From: JABMMZ01 sp044377005
GTDB taxonomy: Bacteria; Bacteroidota; Bacteroidia; NS11-12g; UBA955
Direction of reading: 5' to 3'
Assembly: GCA_044377005.1 (NCBI GenBank)
Contig: JBILJV010000071.1
Location: forward strand, 1 to 11,207
DNA: 11,207 bases
Position 1 is the stretch's first letter, and each line of letters opens with the position of its first letter. The translations under genes were made by a program, and so were the position numbers. This document shows, one piece after another, positions 6,310-11,207 of the stretch. The notes under the pieces are model-generated. The model did no database searches, was not told the DNA's origin, and saw only the letters and a list, made by a program, of their open reading frames with translations.

Positions 6310-8610
6310 ATGTTTTTTCGAAATTTCTTATTGTTTTTATTGTTGTTTATTTACTCTTTGGCTCAAGCACAATTAGGAGGAGTGAAAGGTTATGTCAAGG
6401 ATTTAAAGTCAGGAGTTGAATTGGATTTAGCTGGAATTCAGATTTTAAATACAGACAAAGGTGTAACTGCAAATTCAGATGGTTATTATATTATCAATGA
6501 TGTTAAACCAGGGTTCTATTCAGTGGTAGCGACCTATTCGGGTTATGACTCAGATACAATAAAAATAGAAATTGTGGCAAATAAAATTCAGTTATATAAC
6601 TTTTTTTTAAACCAAACTGTAGTTTTAATTGATGGAGGAAAAATTTCCGAAAACAAAAAGAAACGTAAAAAAGAAGATGTTGATATTGGAACGACTAAAA
6701 TTACAGCAAAGCAATTAACTAAAATTCCAACAATAGGAGGAACACCAGATTTAGTTCAGTATTTGCAAATATTACCAGGGGTTGTATTTAGTGGTGACCA
6801 AGGTGGACAATTGTATATTCGTGGTGGAAGTCCTGTAATGAATAAAATTGTTTTAGATGGAATGACAATTTATAACCCGTTCCATTCTATTGGTTTATTT
6901 AGTGTCTTTGATGTTGATTTAATGAAATCAGCTGATGTTTATAGTGCTGGATTTGGTGCAGAACATGGAGGAAGAGTCTCAGCAATAGTAGATGTGAAAA
7001 CAAAAGATGGCAATAGAAATAATTTGGCGGGAAATTTTACAATGAGTCCATTTTTAGGCAAGTTATCTTTGGAAGGTCCGCTAAAAAAATTTGTTCCCGG
7101 TAAAGGAAGTTCTAGTTTTATAATGTCTATCAAAAATTCATATTTAGATAGAAGTGCGGCCGTGTTTTATCCATACGCTAATCCAGATAATTTGCCATAT
7201 AATTTTAATGACATCTATAGTAAAGTTACTTTTAATTCATCAAACGGAAGTAGTATAAAATTATTTGGTTTCAATTTCAAAGACAATGTCAATTTCCCAG
7301 GTTCTACAAGATACAATTGGGATCAAACCGGATTAGGAGCTAGATTTTCGTTAATTCCAGAAGGTAAACAATCGAAAATAGATGGATTTGTTACTTATTC
7401 AGATTATGATATTAACCAAGTGGAGCTTGACAATAAACCAAGAAATAGCTCTATCAATGGCTTAAATATTGGAGTAAATGCTCAAACGTTAAATAAGAAG
7501 GATGAAATTAAGTATGGTTTTGAAATTAATGCTTTCAGTACAAATTTTAAGATATATAATACCAATGACCGATTAATCGAACAACAAGAAAATACAACTG
7601 AGTTATGTGGTTTCTTTTTGTATAAATTTGTAAAACCACGTTTTACATTGGAAACAGGAATGAGACTTCAGTATTATGCATCATTGGGAAATACCTCTTT
7701 AGAGCCGCGTATTAATGGTCGTTATTTATTATCAAAAAAATTAGCTATCAAAGGTGCCGTTGGTAAATATTCACAGAATTTATTGTCTGCTTTCAGTGAC
7801 AGAGATGTAGTTAATTTGTTTTATGGATTTTTGTCTGGTCCCGATGATCTACCTAAAACTTTTGAAAACCAAGAAGTAACATCAAGATTACAATTGGCAA
7901 ACCATGCTGTTTTAGGACTTGATTACGATATTGACAAATACAGCGAAATTGGCATAGAAGGTTTTTTTAAAGATTTTAACCAAATTACTAATATAAACAG
8001 AGATAAGATATTTGATGACAAACCTGATTATGCTGATAAACCTGAACGTTTGAGAAAAGATTATTTAATAGAAAGGGGGCGTGCTTTTGGTGGTGATATT
8101 CGATACAAATTCGAAAATAAAAGACTTTATATTTGGGCCGTTTACTCTTATACATTTGTAGATAGATTTGATGGTATAAACTCTTACAATCCTCATTGGG
8201 ACAGAAGGCACAATATCAACTTAGTAACAGATTATGCATTAGACAAAAAATCAAAATGGTCGGCAAATGCAAGATGGAATTATGGTTCTGGATTTCCATT
8301 CACTCAAACTTTAGGGTTTTATGAAAAAAATGACTTTCAAAATGGACCAAGTACAAATTATACTTCAGCAAATGGTCAGTTAGGAATTATTTATGGGGCA
8401 TACAATCAAGGTAGATTACCAGTTTATCATCGATTAGATATGTCAGTGAAATATAATTTTAAAATTTCAAAGAAAGTAAAATCGTATATTGTGCTGTCTG
8501 TGACCAATGTATACAACAGAGCAAATATCTTTTATTTCGATAGAGTTAATTATACTAGAGTCAATCAATTACCAATATTACCCGCATTAAGTTTTAATGC
8601 TATTTTTTAA
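6310..8610 (+). CDS. TonB-dependent outer-membrane receptor with N-terminal carboxypeptidase-regulatory-like domain
   Basis: This 766-residue outer-membrane protein would import a ligand using TonB energy. Order of parts: signal peptide at 1-21 (FFRNFLLFLLLFIYSLAQAQ), carboxypeptidase-regulatory-like beta domain at about 23-104 (VKGYVKD, then NSDGYYIINDVKPGFY), a charged linker with KKKRKKED at 116-123, plug domain at about 127-250 (LVQYLQILPGV, YIRGGSP, LDGMTIYNPFH, GAEHGGRVSAIVDV), then a beta-barrel ending in the aromatic residue expected of barrels (SFNAIF). I start at the ATG at 6310 because the signal peptide follows at once and the gap to the flippase is 11 bases. The longer frame from 6211 would overlap the flippase by 88 bases and put 33 non-signal residues in front. 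No SusD-type lipoprotein gene is adjacent, so this is not a classic SusC/SusD pair. The ligand is unknown. Confidence 0.9.
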   Translation: MFFRNFLLFLLLFIYSLAQAQLGGVKGYVKDLKSGVELDLAGIQILNTDKGVTANSDGYYIINDVKPGFYSVVATYSGYDSDTIKIEIVANKIQLYNFFLNQTVVLIDGGKISENKKKRKKEDVDIGTTKITAKQLTKIPTIGGTPDLVQYLQILPGVVFSGDQGGQLYIRGGSPVMNKIVLDGMTIYNPFHSIGLFSVFDVDLMKSADVYSAGFGAEHGGRVSAIVDVKTKDGNRNNLAGNFTMSPFLGKLSLEGPLKKFVPGKGSSSFIMSIKNSYLDRSAAVFYPYANPDNLPYNFNDIYSKVTFNSSNGSSIKLFGFNFKDNVNFPGSTRYNWDQTGLGARFSLIPEGKQSKIDGFVTYSDYDINQVELDNKPRNSSINGLNIGVNAQTLNKKDEIKYGFEINAFSTNFKIYNTNDRLIEQQENTTELCGFFLYKFVKPRFTLETGMRLQYYASLGNTSLEPRINGRYLLSKKLAIKGAVGKYSQNLLSAFSDRDVVNLFYGFLSGPDDLPKTFENQEVTSRLQLANHAVLGLDYDIDKYSEIGIEGFFKDFNQITNINRDKIFDDKPDYADKPERLRKDYLIERGRAFGGDIRYKFENKRLYIWAVYSYTFVDRFDGINSYNPHWDRRHNINLVTDYALDKKSKWSANARWNYGSGFPFTQTLGFYEKNDFQNGPSTNYTSANGQLGIIYGAYNQGRLPVYHRLDMSVKYNFKISKKVKSYIVLSVTNVYNRANIFYFDRVNYTRVNQLPILPALSFNAIF

Positions 8611-8622
8611 AAAATAAATATA

Positions 8623-10038
8623 ATGCAAACAGAAGTTTATATCCCACAAAATAAAGTTAGAATAGTTACCGCAGCTTCATTGTTTGATGGACATGATGCA
8701 GCAATAAATGTAATGCGTCGAATCATTCAAGCAACTGGCTGTGAAGTAATTCACTTAGGACACGACAGAAGTGCCGAAGAAGTTGTAAATACTGCCATTC
8801 AAGAAGATGCTAATGCCATCGCTATGACTAGTTATCAAGGAGGTCATAATGAATATTTCAGATATATGTATGATTTACTCCAAGAAAAAGGAGCAGGTCA
8901 TATTAAGATTTTTGGAGGTGGAGGAGGAACAATCCTTCCTGAAGAAATTGAGGTTCTTCAAAACTATGGAGTTTGTAAAATATACCATCCCGATGACGGA
9001 AGGTCTATGGGTTTACAAGGGATGATTAATGATTTAGTGCAAAAATCAGATTTTTCAACCGGTAATAATGTTATATTTGATAGTCAAAAAGTTCACCATT
9101 CAAATGCAGCTTATTTAGCCAATTTAATTTCTTGTGCCGAAAATTTTCCTAAAGAGTTTGAATCTTATAAATCATCTATTCAAGAAAAAATAAATACATT
9201 AAATAAGAAGTGTCCAGTATTAGGGATAACAGGTACAGGAGGAGCAGGAAAAAGCAGTTTAGTAGATGAATTTGTTAGAAGGTTTTTATTTGATCAAAAA
9301 GACAAAAATATTGCAATTATTTCTGTTGACCCAAGCAAACGTAAAACAGGTGGAGCATTGTTAGGAGATAGAATCAGAATGAATAGTATAAATAATAATA
9401 GAGTTTATATGCGTTCACTAGCAACTAGACAAAGTAATTTGGCTTTAAGTAAACATGTGGATGACGCAATTACTATTTTAAAGGCAGCTAATTATGATCT
9501 TATTATTTTAGAAACATCTGGCATTGGACAAAGTGATACAGAAATTACAGAACACAGCGATGTTTCATTGTATGTAATGACACCTGAATATGGTGCAGCA
9601 TCACAACTGGAAAAAATAGATATGTTAGATTTTGCAGATTTAATTGCAATAAATAAGTTTGATAAAAAAGGTTCAATCGATGCCATTCGTGATGTAAAAA
9701 AACAATACCAAAGAAATCATAAAAGATTTGAAGACGATTTTGATTTAATGCCAGTTTATGGAACTATTGCAAGTCAATTCAATGACCCTGGTATGAATAA
9801 ATTATACATTGAAATTATTAATACCATTAATTCAAAATGTGAAGCAAACTTATCAAATAATTATATCGCTTCAGATGAAATGAGTGAAAAGGTTTTCATT
9901 ATACCATCCTCAAGAAACAGGTATTTAAGTGAAATTAGTGAAACCATTAGAACTTATAACCATTGGTCAAATGAGCAAGCCGAGCTAGCACAAAAGCTAT
10001 ATCAACTCAAAGGTACATTAAGCCAATTAAATGATTAA
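8623..10038 (+). CDS. Cobalamin-binding domain fused to MeaB/MeaI-type GTPase: N-terminal half of IcmF without the mutase domain
   Basis: Residues 10-140 form a B12-binding domain with FDGHDAAIN at 21-29 (H24 the expected lower axial cobalt ligand), TSYQGGH at 69-75 and FGGGGG at 97-102. A linker follows, then a G-protein domain at about 198-410: P-loop GTGGAGKSS at 204-212, SVDPSKRKTGGALLGDR at 234-250, SLATRQ at 265-270, LETSGIGQSDTEI at 296-308, and the guanine-specificity NKFD at 344-347. The helical end (RNRYLSEI, then EQAELAQKLYQLKG) matches the second linker of IcmF. Full IcmF is about 1,100 residues and continues into an acyl-CoA mutase barrel, but this protein stops at 471. All visible functional residues are intact. 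It could bind adenosylcobalamin and act as a GTP-dependent chaperone for a mutase subunit supplied from elsewhere. Homology to this part of IcmF is strong; the role without the catalytic half is inference. It lies 12 bases after the receptor. Confidence 0.85.
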   Translation: MQTEVYIPQNKVRIVTAASLFDGHDAAINVMRRIIQATGCEVIHLGHDRSAEEVVNTAIQEDANAIAMTSYQGGHNEYFRYMYDLLQEKGAGHIKIFGGGGGTILPEEIEVLQNYGVCKIYHPDDGRSMGLQGMINDLVQKSDFSTGNNVIFDSQKVHHSNAAYLANLISCAENFPKEFESYKSSIQEKINTLNKKCPVLGITGTGGAGKSSLVDEFVRRFLFDQKDKNIAIISVDPSKRKTGGALLGDRIRMNSINNNRVYMRSLATRQSNLALSKHVDDAITILKAANYDLIILETSGIGQSDTEITEHSDVSLYVMTPEYGAASQLEKIDMLDFADLIAINKFDKKGSIDAIRDVKKQYQRNHKRFEDDFDLMPVYGTIASQFNDPGMNKLYIEIINTINSKCEANLSNNYIASDEMSEKVFIIPSSRNRYLSEISETIRTYNHWSNEQAELAQKLYQLKGTLSQLND

Positions 10039-10183
10039 AGTACTTATTGTTATATTTTTAAGTGCAGTTATTGTCGCTTATTTATATGATTTCAAAAAAG
10101 CAAGACAAATCAAAGCCCAACAGCAGATAATATATCCCATAATTATAGTTTTATTATTGGTTTATATTATTATGCAATTTTAA
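10031..10183 (+). CDS. Small 50-residue protein with two predicted membrane spans
   Basis: The ATG at 10031 opens within the end of the cobalamin/GTPase gene (8-base ATGATTAA overlap), and the frame ends in TAA at 10181-10183, nine bases before the next start. The product begins MIKVLIVIFLSAVIVAYLYD, a first hydrophobic span at about 2-19. A short basic loop follows (FKKARQIKAQQQ, about 21-32), then a second span at about 33-49 (IIYPIIIVLLLVYIIMQF). This is a compact helical hairpin with the charged loop on the cytoplasmic side by the positive-inside rule. I do not recognise a family. Tight coupling on both sides and a coherent membrane pattern support a real gene, but a 50-codon frame in AT-rich DNA could be fortuitous. 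Confidence 0.6.
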   Translation: MIKVLIVIFLSAVIVAYLYDFKKARQIKAQQQIIYPIIIVLLLVYIIMQF

Positions 10184-10192
10184 CAAATAACC

Positions 10193-11207
10193 ATGTCATA
10201 TTATCAAAATATTTTAGAAACCATAGGCAATACACCAATGGTAAAACTCAATAAAATTACAGCAATTTTACCATGTACTGTTTTAGCTAAAATTGAAACA
10301 ACAAATCCAGGAAACAGTATTAAGGACCGAATGGCCTTAAAAATGATAGAAGATGCCGAAAAAAGTGGAGTATTAAAACCCGGTGGAACCATAATAGAAG
10401 GTACAAGTGGAAATACCGGAATGGGATTGGCTATTGCTGCTGTTGTAAAAGGTTACAAATGTATTTTTACAACAACAGATAAGCAATCAAAAGAAAAGGT
10501 AGATGCTCTGAAAGCTTTTGGTGCCGAAGTTATTGTTTGCCCAACAGATGTTGAACCAGAAGATCCACGGTCCTATTATTCAGTTTCCTCAAGACTAGCA
10601 AGTGAAATTCCTAATAGTTGGAAGCCTAATCAATATGACAATTTAAGCAATTCCTTAGCACACTACCAATCCACAGGTCCAGAAATATGGGAACAAACAG
10701 AAGGTAAAATTACACATTTAGTAGTTGGGGTTGGAACTGGAGGAACCATTAGTGGTACAGCAAGATATCTAAAAGAGAAAAATCCGTCAATTAAGATTTT
10801 AGGAATAGATACCTATGGTTCAGTTTTTAAAAAGTATAAAGAAACAGGTGAATTCGATAACAACGAAATTTATCCATATATTACAGAAGGTATAGGAGAG
10901 GATTTTTTACCACAAAATGTCGATTTTAGTTTAATCGATCATTTTGAAAAAGTAACTGACAAAGAAGCCGCTATATATACAAGGTTGTTACCACGTACTG
11001 AAGGTATATTTGCTGGTAATAGTGCAGGTGCAGCTATAGGTGGAATTCTTCAAATGAAATCAATGTTCAAACAGGGAGACATGGTTGTTGTTATTTTCCA
11101 TGACCATGGAACACGTTACTTAGGTAAAATGTTTAATGAAGATTGGATGAGGGATAGAGGTTTTATAGAGAAACATAAACCAGCTTTGGCAATGGACATA
11201 ATCAAAA
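10193..11207 (+). CDS. Cystathionine beta-synthase-like PLP enzyme (runs off right edge)
   Basis: This is a fold-type II pyridoxal-phosphate enzyme that condenses serine with homocysteine to cystathionine, or acts as a close cysteine-synthase relative. 338 codons are visible without a stop, and the C-terminus is missing. Key residues: catalytic K44 in NSIKDR (41-46), phosphate/substrate loop EGTSGNTG at 69-76, PLP-phosphate loop GTGGT at 181-185, and S277 in GNSAGA. The stretches EPEDPRSYY (121-129), EGIGEDFLP (232-240) and the tail FHDHGTRYLGKMFNEDWM (302-319) match the cystathionine beta-synthase branch better than CysK/CysM. In that branch a pair of regulatory CBS domains usually follows, which would lie beyond the edge. 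No N-terminal heme-binding extension is present. The start lies nine bases after the small membrane protein gene. Confidence 0.88.
   Translation, partial: MSYYQNILETIGNTPMVKLNKITAILPCTVLAKIETTNPGNSIKDRMALKMIEDAEKSGVLKPGGTIIEGTSGNTGMGLAIAAVVKGYKCIFTTTDKQSKEKVDALKAFGAEVIVCPTDVEPEDPRSYYSVSSRLASEIPNSWKPNQYDNLSNSLAHYQSTGPEIWEQTEGKITHLVVGVGTGGTISGTARYLKEKNPSIKILGIDTYGSVFKKYKETGEFDNNEIYPYITEGIGEDFLPQNVDFSLIDHFEKVTDKEAAIYTRLLPRTEGIFAGNSAGAAIGGILQMKSMFKQGDMVVVIFHDHGTRYLGKMFNEDWMRDRGFIEKHKPALAMDIIK

Noticed and set aside
10039..10192. Frameshifted or decayed continuation of the IcmF mutase domain
   Set aside because: This short stretch encodes a clean two-span small protein in one frame, and I saw no mutase-like sequence there. 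The PLP enzyme starts at 10193, so there is no room for the roughly 550 missing residues. A simple frameshift cannot explain the short protein.

Overview
The window comes from an AT-rich, low-GC genome that looks like a member of the Bacteroidota, probably Flavobacteriia-like. The evidence is protein content and initiation style, not a database search. It encodes a large TonB-dependent receptor with an N-terminal carboxypeptidase-regulatory-like domain, a DUF4159 protein and an IcmF-type cobalamin/GTPase protein. Genes are tightly packed, almost none has a Shine-Dalgarno sequence, and one upstream region has a TAnnTTTG element like the Bacteroidota -7 promoter motif.

Layout. Positions 1-825 (minus strand) hold the N-terminal 275 codons of a CPA2-type cation:proton antiporter that runs off the left edge. 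A 321-base divergent intergenic region (826-1146) follows, with two short perfect inverted repeats and a candidate promoter for the plus-strand genes. From 1147 to the right edge every gene is on the plus strand, with gaps of at most about 42 bases and several overlaps. In order they are: an acetyl-CoA acetyltransferase (thiolase), an exported protein of unknown function, an exported DUF4159 protein, a YegS/diacylglycerol-kinase-like lipid kinase, a SUI1/YciH translation factor homologue, a polysaccharide flippase-like membrane protein, a TonB-dependent receptor, a cobalamin-binding plus G-protein-chaperone fusion, a previously uncalled 50-residue double-membrane-span protein, and a cystathionine beta-synthase-like PLP enzyme that runs off the right edge.

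How the genes may fit together. The middle block (lipid kinase, flippase, receptor, two exported proteins) has an envelope theme. The outer members have an acyl-CoA and amino-acid theme: thiolase, a cobalamin mutase chaperone module, and a transsulfuration enzyme whose pathway yields 2-oxobutyrate and so propionyl-CoA. The spacing suggests transcriptional linkage, but a shared pathway is inference.

The most notable item is the protein at 8623-10038. It matches the first half of IcmF (fused isobutyryl-CoA mutase): an intact B12-binding domain and an intact GTPase domain. It stops where the catalytic mutase barrel should begin. The next bases encode unrelated genes, so it is either a natural split (an IcmB-MeaI-like fusion acting on a separate large subunit) or the remnant of a deletion. 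Otherwise the window consists of recognisable families, and I see no CRISPR array, insertion sequence, rRNA or tRNA, and no convincing terminator.
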